64,000 nt of DNA. It comes from Salinimicrobium sp049680855. GTDB taxonomy: Bacteria; Bacteroidota; Bacteroidia; Flavobacteriales; Flavobacteriaceae. The DNA is taken from positions 868,001-932,000 of the forward strand of contig NZ_JBMPGS010000002.1 in NCBI RefSeq assembly GCF_049680855.1, read 5' to 3'. Below are positions 43,208 to 52,456 of the stretch, in pieces. The translations under genes were made by a program, and so were the position numbers. Every line of letters starts with the position of its first letter. Within the stretch, counting starts at the first letter, position 1. The notes beneath the pieces were generated by a model. The model had not been told where the DNA came from. It made no database searches and saw only the letters and a list, made by a program, of their open reading frames with translations.

Positions 43208-43703
43208 AGCGGTGTCTTTTTATCATTTCTTCCCTTATTTTTTTTCGTGCCCGGGACAAGGCGACCCTTATTGCAGTTTGCTGCATTTCGGTCATTTCTG
43301 CAATCTCGTCATAGTCATATTGCTCCACTTCGCGAAGCTGAATAAGCACCTTCTGTTGTTCTGGTAAGGTTTCAATAATCTTCTTTACCCTGTCCAAATC
43401 ATCCTGCACCTCTACTTTCCTTTGCAGCGACGGGTTTCCGTCATCATAGTTACTGTGGACGATTCGCAGGTTGTTGTTTGACTTCAGTTTCAATTGATCC
43501 AGGCAATAATTCTTTGTAACCGTCATCGCAAAAGCCTCCAGGTTGTCATAAGAGGATAATTTTTGCTTTCTGCTCCACAATTTCATCATGACCTCCTGTA
43601 TCGCATCTTCTGCAGCCTCTTTTGAAACAAGCAGTCTTAATGCCATCCGGTACATTTTATCCTTGACCGGATTCATAAGATCTATGAACGTATTCTCTTT
43701 CAT
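43188..43703 (-). CDS. ECF-type RNA polymerase sigma factor
   Basis: 171 residues with sigma region 2 (RMALRLLVSKEAAEDAIQEV, MMKLWSRKQKLSSYDN) and region 4 (LPEQQKVLIQLREVEQYDYD, IAEMTEMQQTAIRVALSRAR). It leads a four-gene operon with the anti-sigma and two DUF4252 genes; genes it controls are unknown, though the divergent S41 protease pair is a natural candidate. No own-promoter sequence can be proven. Confidence 0.93.
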   Translation of the reverse strand: MKENTFIDLMNPVKDKMYRMALRLLVSKEAAEDAIQEVMMKLWSRKQKLSSYDNLEAFAMTVTKNYCLDQLKLKSNNNLRIVHSNYDDGNPSLQRKVEVQDDLDRVKKIIETLPEQQKVLIQLREVEQYDYDEIAEMTEMQQTAIRVALSRARKKIREEMIKRHRYGIKSN

Positions 43704-43834
43704 TCGTGGTTGGTTAAAAGGCCATTTTCAGGCGCTCTTATAATTACGACGGACCAAAAACAATATTGTTACAAAAAGTTTTTAATTATCCTGAAACTCT
43801 TTACTTTTAAGCACTTATGAGCAGCTGTAAATCT

Positions 43835-45265
43835 ATGAAAAGCATTAGAATAATAATCCTCTCCTTTCTCTTCGGAAATCTGTTCTTTTCCTGTTCACAA
43901 GATATGGATGATGTGGTCGATAATGCCTCCACCCTTGAAGTAAATCAATTTATCTGGAAGGGCTTGAACAATATCTACCTTTATAAGTATGATGTCCCTC
44001 AACTTCAGGACGACTACTTCGGAAGTAATCAAGAACTAAATGATTATCTAAGAAGTTTTAATTCACCCGAAGATTTGTTTGACGCACTGCTCGCCCCTCA
44101 GGACCGCTTCAGCTTCCTGGTAGACGATTATATTGAGCTTGAAAATGCATTGGAAGGAATCGCTCTTACCAATGGTATGGAATACGGACTGGTAAGAATA
44201 TCAAATAATTCCTCCCTGGTTCTGGGCTACGTGAGGTATGTTCTTCCTAATACCTCGGCCTCCAAAAATGGTATTCAGCGCGGAGATTTATTTCATACAG
44301 TGAACGGGCAGCAGTTAACTACCGAAAATTACAGGCAGTTGCTGGCAGAACCTCAATATACCATCGGTTTTGCTCATTTAGAAGATACTAATATCATTTC
44401 CACAGGTCAAAGCGTTAGCCTTGTAAAGGAACAATATACTGAAAACCCCATCTTTTTTGCAGATGTCCTGGAGACAGGTCAGGGTAACGTGGGTTATCTT
44501 ATGTACAACAGCTTTTCGAGCAGTTTTGATGATGAACTAAATGCTGTTTTCGCCAGGTACAAGGCTGAAGGTGTTACAAACCTTATCTTAGACCTGCGAT
44601 ACAATGGTGGAGGCTCTGTAGAATCTGCTACAGATCTTGCCAGTATGATCACCGGCCAATTTACGGGAGAAGTTTTTTCTACCGAACAATGGAACGAAGA
44701 TTATCAAACTTATTTTGAAGAAAACAATCCTTCAGAATTGATAAATCGCTTCGACAATAAAATAAGAACGGGCGAAAGCATCAACAACCTTTTCCTTTCA
44801 AACGTATATATCATAACTAGTTTAAGGACAGCTTCGGCCAGCGAACTGGTAATTAACGGGCTTATGCCATATATTGATGTGGTACAGGTTGGTGATACCA
44901 CTACAGGAAAATTTCAGGCTTCGGTAACTTTATATGATTCCCCAGATTTTGGTCGAAGAGGTGCCAACCCTTCTCATACTTATGCTATACAACCCCTCAT
45001 CTACAAATCTGCAAATGCAGCAGGTGTCACCGATTTTTTAGAGGGTTTAGCTCCCGATGTTGTCATTATTGAAGATATTACCAATCTTGGCACAATTGGT
45101 GATTTAAATGAACCCTTGCTGCAGGCCAGCCTGCAACACATTAAAGGAGAGCCCTTTAAAGTGAAGAGAAAAGGGAATATTTTTGAGATAGTTGGGGAAA
45201 GCGGGATGGATTCACCCTTGTATAAAAACATGTATGAAACCGCCAACTATCTAGAAATAGAATAA
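43835..45265 (+). CDS. S41-family C-terminal-processing-like protease lipoprotein
   Basis: 476 residues from ATG 43835; ATG 43817 adds six residues before the signal. The signal MKSIRIIILSFLFGNLFFSC gives a lipobox Cys. After an S41 N-terminal helical domain comes a PDZ-like part (YVLPNTSASKNGIQRGDLFH) and the S41 core: VTNLILDLRYNGGGSVESA, then the nucleophile region LRTASASELVINGLMPYIDV and GDTTTGKFQASVTLYDSPDF. The family cleaves substrates near C-termini. It is followed 88 bp later by a close paralog; both are divergent from the sigma operon. Confidence 0.88.
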   Translation: MKSIRIIILSFLFGNLFFSCSQDMDDVVDNASTLEVNQFIWKGLNNIYLYKYDVPQLQDDYFGSNQELNDYLRSFNSPEDLFDALLAPQDRFSFLVDDYIELENALEGIALTNGMEYGLVRISNNSSLVLGYVRYVLPNTSASKNGIQRGDLFHTVNGQQLTTENYRQLLAEPQYTIGFAHLEDTNIISTGQSVSLVKEQYTENPIFFADVLETGQGNVGYLMYNSFSSSFDDELNAVFARYKAEGVTNLILDLRYNGGGSVESATDLASMITGQFTGEVFSTEQWNEDYQTYFEENNPSELINRFDNKIRTGESINNLFLSNVYIITSLRTASASELVINGLMPYIDVVQVGDTTTGKFQASVTLYDSPDFGRRGANPSHTYAIQPLIYKSANAAGVTDFLEGLAPDVVIIEDITNLGTIGDLNEPLLQASLQHIKGEPFKVKRKGNIFEIVGESGMDSPLYKNMYETANYLEIE

Positions 45266-45353
45266 TTAAGAACATTTAACTTTTTTTTAAAATTACTTTT
45301 TTCTTTCTTCCGAATGTGTTTATTTTTAGCTTCTTAAAAATCAAAAACTACTT

Positions 45354-46853
45354 ATGAAAAAGACCAGTTTATTATTACCATTCTTCGCGCTTGCTTTTCT
45401 TTTTACCTCCTGCTCCCAGGATGATGAAATAAAAAAAGTTGAAGAAGGAGAAGGAACCGAAAACCCTGAAAAAGATACCAGAAATCTTGAAATAGAGGAG
45501 TTCATATATGCCGGAATGAATGAGATTTATCTTTACAAAGCCGATGTTCCTGAACTTGGAGATAGTTATTTTACTACAGAAAAAGAGAGGAGAGATTTTC
45601 TCGATTCATTTGACTCTCCTGAAGAACTTTATGACGGAATCCAGTCCGCTGATGACCGTTTTAGCTTCCTGACCTCCAATTATGTAGCACTGGAAAACAG
45701 TTTTGCAGGAAAAAGTACCACCAATGGAATGCAACTGGCTCTAAGTCTTTACGGGGGTAATAAAATTCTTGCTATTGTAAATTATGTGCTGCCAAATACT
45801 TCTGCAGAGGCAGAAGGAATTAAACGTGGCGATGCTTTCACAACTATTGATGGGCAGCAAATGAACTTAAGTAATTACCAGAGTTTAATGGGCTCTTCGA
45901 CCTATACTATTACTTTGGCAGACCTTCGGGATAACACCATATATCAATCTGAAGAGACTGTAACCTTAACTAAAGCCGAGTATAATACCAATCCTGTCTA
46001 TATCACCAAAACTCTGGATGTGGAAGGTACTAAGGTAGGATACCTCATGTACAACAGTTTTACTGCAGATTATGATGAACAATTAAACAATGCTTTTGCT
46101 GAACTGCAGGGACAGGGAATCTCTGAGCTTGTACTTGATCTAAGGTACAATGGAGGTGGTTCTGTAGCCAGTGCTGTTGGTTTGGCGGGAATGATCACCG
46201 GCCAGTACAAGGATCAAGTTTTTCTTAAACAACAATGGAATGATAAGTATCAAAATGCATGGTCTGAGGAGAGCTATATTGATAGATTTCGAGATAACAT
46301 TACACTCAACAGAGGTAAAGATGATGCACGAGATGTTCCGCTTAACAGTTTAGGGTTGAGCAGGGTATACACACTTACCACGGGTCGTACAGCATCGGCG
46401 AGTGAACTTGTAATCAACGGGCTAGATCCTTATATTGATGTGATACAGGTTGGTGATACTACAACAGGTAAATTTCAGGCTTCTGTAACATTATATGACA
46501 GCCCTAATTTTGGACGTTCGGGTGCCAATGAAAATCATACCTACGCTATCCAGCCTTTGGTTTACAAATCTGCAAATGCTGACGGCGTAAGCGATTATGT
46601 GGATGGGCTTGCCCCCGATATTTTAGTTGAGGAAGATCTTAACAACATGGGCACCCTTGGTGACGAGAACGAACTTCTTTTACAGGCAGCGTTAAATGAC
46701 ATTGCCAATATCCCTCAAAACAAAGCTGCAGCTGCAATGGCTAAAAGAGCTTCTAGAAAATTCAAGTTCATTGGAGAAACCGGAATGAACGAACCGGATT
46801 ATCAAAAAATGTACATTGAAAAACTTCCTGAAACTTTTAAAAGGAGTAACTAA
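45354..46853 (+). CDS. S41-family protease lipoprotein, paralog of the preceding gene
   Basis: 499 residues with lipoprotein signal MKKTSLLLPFFALAFLFTSC. An acidic linker (EEGEGTENPEKDTRN) leads to the same domains as the neighbour: PDZ-like YVLPNTSAEAEGIKRGDAFT, LDLRYNGGGSVASAVGLAGM, catalytic TGRTASASELVINGLDPYID and GDTTTGKFQASVTLYDSPNF. The strong identity in the catalytic blocks shows a tandem duplication with diverged N-terminal linkers. An insertion of about 15 residues (NRGKDDARDVPLNSLG) distinguishes it. A terminator follows at 46873. Confidence 0.9.
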   Translation: MKKTSLLLPFFALAFLFTSCSQDDEIKKVEEGEGTENPEKDTRNLEIEEFIYAGMNEIYLYKADVPELGDSYFTTEKERRDFLDSFDSPEELYDGIQSADDRFSFLTSNYVALENSFAGKSTTNGMQLALSLYGGNKILAIVNYVLPNTSAEAEGIKRGDAFTTIDGQQMNLSNYQSLMGSSTYTITLADLRDNTIYQSEETVTLTKAEYNTNPVYITKTLDVEGTKVGYLMYNSFTADYDEQLNNAFAELQGQGISELVLDLRYNGGGSVASAVGLAGMITGQYKDQVFLKQQWNDKYQNAWSEESYIDRFRDNITLNRGKDDARDVPLNSLGLSRVYTLTTGRTASASELVINGLDPYIDVIQVGDTTTGKFQASVTLYDSPNFGRSGANENHTYAIQPLVYKSANADGVSDYVDGLAPDILVEEDLNNMGTLGDENELLLQAALNDIANIPQNKAAAAMAKRASRKFKFIGETGMNEPDYQKMYIEKLPETFKRSN

Positions 46854-46872
46854 AACCTCCTTTTTGAATAAT

Positions 46873-46905
46873 AAAAAATCCCGCAATTGCTGCGGGATTT
46901 TTTTT
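46873..46905. terminator. Bidirectional terminator between the S41 gene and btuG
   Basis: AAAAAATCCCGCA pairs with TGCGGGATTTTTT around ATTGC; T-rich on both strands, between two convergent transcripts. Confidence 0.88.
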
Positions 46906-46924
46906 GCTCTAATAATTCCTAAGA

Positions 46925-47965
46925 TTAATTATTGAAGTAGAAGCCGTTTGGAGCAATTCCTACAGCAATTTCTTCCAAAAGCTCTCCTCCTATTGAATAA
47001 ATGTAAATGGAACTGTTTGATGAATAATCCCCGCTGTCTGCGACATAAATTCTTCCACCTTGTACTTCAAATCCATATAAATTACTAAAAGATTCTGAAC
47101 CACTAATAGTAATGATCGCATTTTCCGCAGGTTCCGTAGCATCCGCTCCTACCATATATACGTCACTATTGATCGTGTAATAAATAACATCATTATCAAC
47201 ATCAAGCTCACCGGCACCGGTCAAATCTTCAGAAAAAGTAATTTCAGAAACTATTTCTCCACTCCCTAAATCTCTCACCTGCAGTCCACCTTCACTAAGT
47301 GCATAAATACGGTTCTCGTAAATTTCAAAATCGTTTAATGCTGCGTTTGCCTCTATCGTTCTTTCAATGGCTTTAGTTTCAGGATTGAATACACTTATAT
47401 TATTACTACCGTTTCCAAAAGCTGCATTTTGAATATAAAGAAGTCCATCTTCTGCAATAACCGTTTCTGCAACGTCACCAATAACAATTGTTTCCTCTAT
47501 TTCAAGAGTTTCCACATCTATCACCACGAGGTAGTCATCGGTATAATTGTCCCACGCACCGTGATTGGTTACATAAGCTTTCCCATCTACAACTGCACCA
47601 TATCTTGGCCCCTGCAATCCTGTGTCAACTTTACCTACCAGTTCAAAAGTGTACCGGTCAACAACTGTAATTACATTGGAACCACTAATAATAAAAGCCA
47701 GTTCATCTGTAAAGAACATTGATTGTGCATATTGCCCTATATCATCTCCTTCATTAACAGCAGCATATATATCATTTTCAACAGTTTGCAAGTCATCGCT
47801 AATGTAAGTAACAGATCCTATTCCGCCTTCATTCAACACGAATAGTCCGTTATTATAATCCCCTTCAGAAATGGGTTCCGGAGTAATAGTGTCATCATCA
47901 TTACTACACGAGTTCAACAGGAATATTCCCATTAATCCAGATAAAAATAGTTTGCTAATTTTCAT
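46925..47965 (-). CDS. btuG: BtuG-like surface cobalamin-binding beta-propeller lipoprotein (DUF5074)
   Basis: 346 residues. Signal MKISKLFLSGLMGIFLLNSC with lipidated Cys20. Repeated blade-like units follow (NGLFVLNEGGIGSVTYISDD, VTVVDRYTFELVGKVDTGLQ, NISVFNPETKAIERTIEANA, VAPNGFYFNN-type end), consistent with a YncE/DUF5074 seven-bladed propeller. In Bacteroides, BtuG is the surface protein that captures B12 with very high affinity and hands it to BtuB. It lies 4 nt downstream of the BtuB gene, under the riboswitch. The name rests on fold and context. Confidence 0.82.
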   Translation of the reverse strand: MKISKLFLSGLMGIFLLNSCSNDDDTITPEPISEGDYNNGLFVLNEGGIGSVTYISDDLQTVENDIYAAVNEGDDIGQYAQSMFFTDELAFIISGSNVITVVDRYTFELVGKVDTGLQGPRYGAVVDGKAYVTNHGAWDNYTDDYLVVIDVETLEIEETIVIGDVAETVIAEDGLLYIQNAAFGNGSNNISVFNPETKAIERTIEANAALNDFEIYENRIYALSEGGLQVRDLGSGEIVSEITFSEDLTGAGELDVDNDVIYYTINSDVYMVGADATEPAENAIITISGSESFSNLYGFEVQGGRIYVADSGDYSSNSSIYIYSIGGELLEEIAVGIAPNGFYFNN

Positions 47966-47969
47966 AGTC

Positions 47970-49811
47970 TTAAAAATTAAGGTTTAGATATATACTAAAA
48001 TTGATTCCCGGCATCCACCGGTTTTCTACACTCTCATAGGCTTCATTAAAAAGATTAAAAACCCTTGCCCCCATCCTGTAATTTTGATTTGCTCCAAATC
48101 TGTAGGAAGCACCAAGATTTGAAACCAAATAGCTTTCCAGGTTGTACTGTGAATCATTGTCTGACCGGGTGTAAACTTCGCCGTTAAATAGAAACTGATA
48201 ATCCAGTTCCAATCTCTTATAAGAGTATGCAATAGCAGCCGTAGCTTTATGATACGGGACATAAATGAGCTGGTTGTGTGTTTGTTTGTTTTCGGAAACC
48301 GTGAAGGCATAAGTCCCTGCAAGGTTTAAAAACCCATAATTTCTAAAATCCTTTTTCCAGTTAAGTACCCCTTCCACCCCGTAGGTTTGTACCTCATCTT
48401 CGTTCTCTGGTCGCCATGCACCGTCACTACCAGGGAGCCAGCGAATCATGTTATCTATATCTATATAATAAGCCGTCACGTTCAACTCCACATCCTGCCA
48501 GGAAAAGCGGTTCCCAATCTCTCCCTGCAAGGAAGTTTCAGCAGCTAAATCAAGATTTCCGGAAGAAGACCAGTAAAGATCATTATAGGTGGGAATCCTG
48601 AAATTTCTTGATGCATTTAGTTTTATCCCGTAAAATTCTGAAAACTGGTAATTCGCACCCGCAGAGAACAATACCGGACTATCATAATTTTTAGTAATTT
48701 CTTTTCTAATTCCGGCTTCATAGCTCAACTTCTCATTAAGCCAGTGCTTCAGAAGAAATGCTGCGGAAAATATATTCCTTCTGTTTTCACCAAGATCACT
48801 GCCTTCTCCCACAGTATGTGTATTAGTAAGAACAGTATTCAGCTGTAGATTATCTGAAGCTGTATATTTGAATTCGTGTTTAGCAATGAAAGTTTCTGCC
48901 TCTCCAAAAGTGAAATTTTCAGACGCAACATTCGCAAAGTACTTGTAATTTTCATCAAGAAAAGCCAGTTTCGCCGAAGAAGTAAAACGAGAGAATTTGC
49001 TCTCCCACTCCAGCAAATTGCGGATGTTCAAATCCTGGTATTTTGTTCTAGTTTCAGAAGGTCTTATTAATGAAAAATGGCGTTCTCCATCAAAAAGTTC
49101 ACTGTAAAAACTAAAGGTATTGCGGCTATTTATCCGATAGGCTATCCCAACACTGAGATTATTATTATAAAATTGTCCATTAATATTCTCTCCTTCATTT
49201 TGAGGATATTCGTAATCATTATCTGAATTATTGCGTGCCCCTGAAACACTAAAGCTAACGTCACCTGTCGCCCCTTTTACCTGATACCTTGCATCCAGCG
49301 TGTTAAAACTTCCATATTGAACAAAGATGTCATTTTCCAGCTTTTCCCGAAAAGACAGGTTAGTATTCAAATGTACTGTACCTCCAATCGCACCCGTACC
49401 ATACACCACACTTCCGCCACCACCCCGCACCGCTATTTCATCATAACCTGCAGCATTAATGGTATTAAAATCTGTTTGGCCGTTAAACTGTGAATTGATA
49501 TTTATGCCATTCCAAAGCACGGCTGTTTGAGAAGCCGTTGTTCCTCTAAAAGAAGGAGAAGACACCATTCCAAGGCCATTTTCTTTAAAGTACACCGGGG
49601 TGTTATAATTTAAGACTGAAGTTAGCGTGGGGCGGTTTTTTTTGGTAACAGAATCTGAAATCGTCTGTACCAGCTGTCCGGTTGAAAACACCTTTAGCTC
49701 GGCATCAATAAGCACTTCGTCAAGTACATTAATGGAATCCTGCTGCGCAAATACAGAAGAAAACTGCAGCAGCACTAGCATTAATAATAAGTTGAAACGT
49801 AATTTTCTCAT
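47970..49811 (-). CDS. btuB: TonB-dependent vitamin B12 receptor (BtuB-like)
   Basis: 613 residues with signal peptide MRKLRFNLLLMLVLLQFSSVFAQ trimmed at the AQ site. The plug (LDEVLIDAELKVFSTGQLVQ, SFRGTTASQTAVLWNGININ, GGGGSVVYGTGAIGGTVHLN) precedes a 22-strand barrel ending GINFSIYLNLNF. It imports cobalamin across the outer membrane with TonB energy. Assignment to B12 rather than iron comes from the cobalamin riboswitch in its leader, the BtuG-like gene after it and the divergent btuFCD-like genes. Confidence 0.9.
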   Translation of the reverse strand: MRKLRFNLLLMLVLLQFSSVFAQQDSINVLDEVLIDAELKVFSTGQLVQTISDSVTKKNRPTLTSVLNYNTPVYFKENGLGMVSSPSFRGTTASQTAVLWNGININSQFNGQTDFNTINAAGYDEIAVRGGGGSVVYGTGAIGGTVHLNTNLSFREKLENDIFVQYGSFNTLDARYQVKGATGDVSFSVSGARNNSDNDYEYPQNEGENINGQFYNNNLSVGIAYRINSRNTFSFYSELFDGERHFSLIRPSETRTKYQDLNIRNLLEWESKFSRFTSSAKLAFLDENYKYFANVASENFTFGEAETFIAKHEFKYTASDNLQLNTVLTNTHTVGEGSDLGENRRNIFSAAFLLKHWLNEKLSYEAGIRKEITKNYDSPVLFSAGANYQFSEFYGIKLNASRNFRIPTYNDLYWSSSGNLDLAAETSLQGEIGNRFSWQDVELNVTAYYIDIDNMIRWLPGSDGAWRPENEDEVQTYGVEGVLNWKKDFRNYGFLNLAGTYAFTVSENKQTHNQLIYVPYHKATAAIAYSYKRLELDYQFLFNGEVYTRSDNDSQYNLESYLVSNLGASYRFGANQNYRMGARVFNLFNEAYESVENRWMPGINFSIYLNLNF

Positions 49812-49858
49812 CTGCCTCTGACTCTTATCCCGAAAGTCTCGATTTTATAGTTGTTTTT

Positions 49859-50200
49859 GGCAGGTCTCCTGGCTCGCGTCCTGTTTGTTTACCTTCCCAT
49901 GCACAATGAATTGGCACAGTGGTATTTGAAGTTTTAACAACAGGCATCCCTTTCGGGACTTAGCTTACAGTTGCGGGAACAGCTCAGGCTTATTCGAAGT
50001 TGGAGGTGAGAAGTTGAAATTAGAAGTATAATTTCTGGCATTTCACTCACTCTCGTTCTTCAATGGAAAATATTCAAAAAGTTGATTTTACGCTATATTT
50101 CTAACTTCGTACCTCGTATTTTCAACTTCAGAGGTTTTCCCCTGATTCCCTTTTAATCAATTCAGATTCCCTATTTCTTCAGGATCTTTATTGAACCAAA
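49859..50200 (-). promoter_or_regulatory. Cobalamin riboswitch controlling btuB-btuG
   Basis: On the minus strand the conserved blocks appear in order: AAAAGGGAATCAGGGGAAAA, the B12-box neighbour TGTTCCCGCAACTGTAA (49966-49980 region), a GGAAGG-type bulge, and the 3' hallmark AGCCAGGAGACCTGCC (49859-49874). B12 binding would reduce expression of the receptor. Between the first block and CCCGCAACTGTAA lies an extra insertion of about 120 nt whose ends pair (GAAGTTGAAA with TTTCAACTTC), much longer than usual. Exact 5' end is approximate. It ends 48 nt upstream of the btuB start. Confidence 0.9.
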
Positions 50201-50272
50201 GTTTGCACGAAAGTAAACATTTTGTCTTATTTGGCAGCTGAAAAATTAAAAATCTTACTTTTGGTTTCTGAA

Positions 50273-51418
50273 ATGAGATTTACAAGAAACATAACCGGCC
50301 TCATCATTTTCTTATGCTTTCTAAGCTGTAAGACTGATGAAAAAGAGAAAACCGAAATTCTTCCGGAAGCAGGAACCGAAATTCCCGTTGAACATGCAAA
50401 GGGATTTTCAATTATAGATCACGGCAGTTACAAGATCTTAAGTGTAAAAAATCCCTGGCCCAATGCCAACATCACGTACAGGTATTTATTGGCCGAAGAA
50501 GGCTCTGAAATTCCGGAAGGGCTGGAATATGACCAGCGGGTTAATGTTCCCGTGGAAAAGATCGTGGTGACTTCCACCACGCATATTCCCTCGCTGGAAA
50601 TCCTCAATGAGGAAGAAACTCTCATTGGCTTTCCCGGACTCAACTATATTTCTTCGGAAAAGACCCGGAAAAGGATCAATAACGGTGAAATTACAGAACT
50701 GGGGCAGAACGAAGCTATCAATACCGAAGTACTTTTAAACCTGCAACCCGATGTGGTCATTGGCTTTTCCATTGACGGCAGCAGCAAATCTCTCAATACC
50801 ATTCAAAAAAGCGGAATTCCGGTGGTATTTAATGCCGACTGGACCGAAAGTTCTCCTTTAGGAAAAGCCGAATGGATCAAATTTTTTGGTGCTCTTTACA
50901 ACAAAACTTCCGAGGCAAATGCCTTTTTTGAGACTGTAGAACAGGATTATTTAGAAGCCAAAGCACTTGCAGAAAATTCAGGTGACCAGCCAACTGTGCT
51001 TAGCGGAGCCATGTATAAAGACCGATGGTACCTGCCTTATGGAGACAGCTGGCATGCGCAGTTTATCGAAGATGCCAACGCAAAGTATATCTATGCTGAA
51101 ACCTCCGGAAATGGCAGTATGGCCCTGGCTTTTGAAACTGTGCTGGAAAAGGCGCAGGATGCAGATTTCTGGATGGGTCCGGCGCAGTTTCAGTCTTATG
51201 AAGAAATGCGCAATACCTCGTCCCACTACACCCGTTTTAAGGCCTTTGAAAAAAGAAATATTTACACCTATAGTAGTGAAAAAGGGGAAACCGGCGGAGT
51301 TATTTTTTATGAAAGGGCGCCGGTTCGGCCAGATCTGGTTTTGAAAGATCTTATCTCCATTTTCCACCCTGATCTTTTACCCGATTACGAAACCACTTTT
51401 TACAAACCGCTTCAATAA
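50273..51418 (+). CDS. btuF: Cobalamin ABC transporter substrate-binding lipoprotein (BtuF-like)
   Basis: 381 residues from ATG 50273, which begins a lipoprotein signal (MRFTRNITGLIIFLCFLSCK); a TTG at 50222 is a poor alternative. It is a class III helical-backbone binding protein: IVVTSTTHIPSLEILNEEET, LLNLQPDVVIGFSIDGSSKS, and TSEANAFFETVEQDYLEAKA helix, with a C-terminal lobe. It presents B12 (or a metal chelate) to the permease, whose gene starts right after the stop. B12 is preferred because of the adjacent receptor and riboswitch; iron chelates are the alternative. No riboswitch lies on this strand. Confidence 0.85.
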   Translation: MRFTRNITGLIIFLCFLSCKTDEKEKTEILPEAGTEIPVEHAKGFSIIDHGSYKILSVKNPWPNANITYRYLLAEEGSEIPEGLEYDQRVNVPVEKIVVTSTTHIPSLEILNEEETLIGFPGLNYISSEKTRKRINNGEITELGQNEAINTEVLLNLQPDVVIGFSIDGSSKSLNTIQKSGIPVVFNADWTESSPLGKAEWIKFFGALYNKTSEANAFFETVEQDYLEAKALAENSGDQPTVLSGAMYKDRWYLPYGDSWHAQFIEDANAKYIYAETSGNGSMALAFETVLEKAQDADFWMGPAQFQSYEEMRNTSSHYTRFKAFEKRNIYTYSSEKGETGGVIFYERAPVRPDLVLKDLISIFHPDLLPDYETTFYKPLQ

Positions 51419-52450
51419 TTGCAAGTCTCAGGAAAATACAGATTCAGTCTTCTTTTGTTACTGTTGCTGGTTTTAGTGACCGCGTTCCTGAACATTAGTT
51501 TTGGGTCTGTAAGTATTCCTTTTAAAGATGTTTTCTCTGTACTCCTTGACGGTGAAGCCGGCAAAGAAAGCTGGAATTATATTATTTTAGAATACCGCTT
51601 GCCCAAAGCAGTTACTGCGATCCTTACCGGCTCTGGCTTGGCAGTAAGCGGCATGCTCATGCAAACCATGTTCAGGAATCCGCTGGCGGGGCCTTACGTT
51701 TTAGGATTGAGTAGTGGCGCCAGCCTGGGCGTGGCTTTGGTGATCATGGGCGCTTCGATTTTCGGCGGAATTGCATCTGTCCTCATTCTTTCCAACTGGG
51801 GACTGGTAATTGCCTCCAGCCTTGGAAGCCTGCTCGTTATGTTGGCTGTGATGGTAGCTTCCATCAGGCTTAAAGATACCATGGCTATTCTTATTATCGG
51901 ACTCATGTTTGCGAGTCTCACTTCGGCCGTGGTGAGCGTGCTCTCCTATTTTAGCCCGGCCGATAATTTACAGCAGTATATTTTTTGGTCGCTGGGAAGT
52001 GTGGGCGATCTTTCCTGGCAGGAAGTGGGAATTCTTTTCATATTCTGGGCACTGGGAATCATCCTCGCCGTCTCTCGTATAAAGAACCTGAACAGCCTTT
52101 TATTAGGCGAACAATATGCGAAAAGCATGGGCTTACGCATTAACCGCAACCGGGCAGCTATTATTATTGCCACCAGTTTACTGGCCGGCAGTATCACTGC
52201 TTTTGCAGGACCCATCGCTTTTGTAGGTCTTGCGGTACCACACCTCATAAGACAGGTAATACCTGTCAATAATCATAGAATTCTACTGCCCGCCGTCATA
52301 TTTGGAGGTGCGATTTTAATGTTGCTTTGCGATATCGTGGCGCAACTTCCCGGGAGCGAATACACGCTGCCAATCAACGCCATTACTTCCCTTGTGGGAG
52401 CACCGGTGGTGATCTGGCTCCTGGTGAGAAAGAGAAAATTCATTTTTTAG
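51419..52450 (+). CDS. btuC: FecCD/BtuC-type ABC transporter permease
   Basis: 343 residues with about ten membrane segments. It starts at TTG directly after the btuF stop (no gap); the family's landmarks include YRLPKAVTAILTGSGLAVSG, MQTMFRNPLAGPYVLGLSSG and the C-terminal AGPIAFVGLAVPHLIRQVIP with the cytoplasmic coupling helix. It forms the channel for B12 entry to the cytoplasm with BtuD. The TTG start is supported by position and by a good signal-like first segment. Confidence 0.9.
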   Translation: MQVSGKYRFSLLLLLLLVLVTAFLNISFGSVSIPFKDVFSVLLDGEAGKESWNYIILEYRLPKAVTAILTGSGLAVSGMLMQTMFRNPLAGPYVLGLSSGASLGVALVIMGASIFGGIASVLILSNWGLVIASSLGSLLVMLAVMVASIRLKDTMAILIIGLMFASLTSAVVSVLSYFSPADNLQQYIFWSLGSVGDLSWQEVGILFIFWALGIILAVSRIKNLNSLLLGEQYAKSMGLRINRNRAAIIIATSLLAGSITAFAGPIAFVGLAVPHLIRQVIPVNNHRILLPAVIFGGAILMLLCDIVAQLPGSEYTLPINAITSLVGAPVVIWLLVRKRKFIF

Positions 52451-52456
52451 AGGAGG

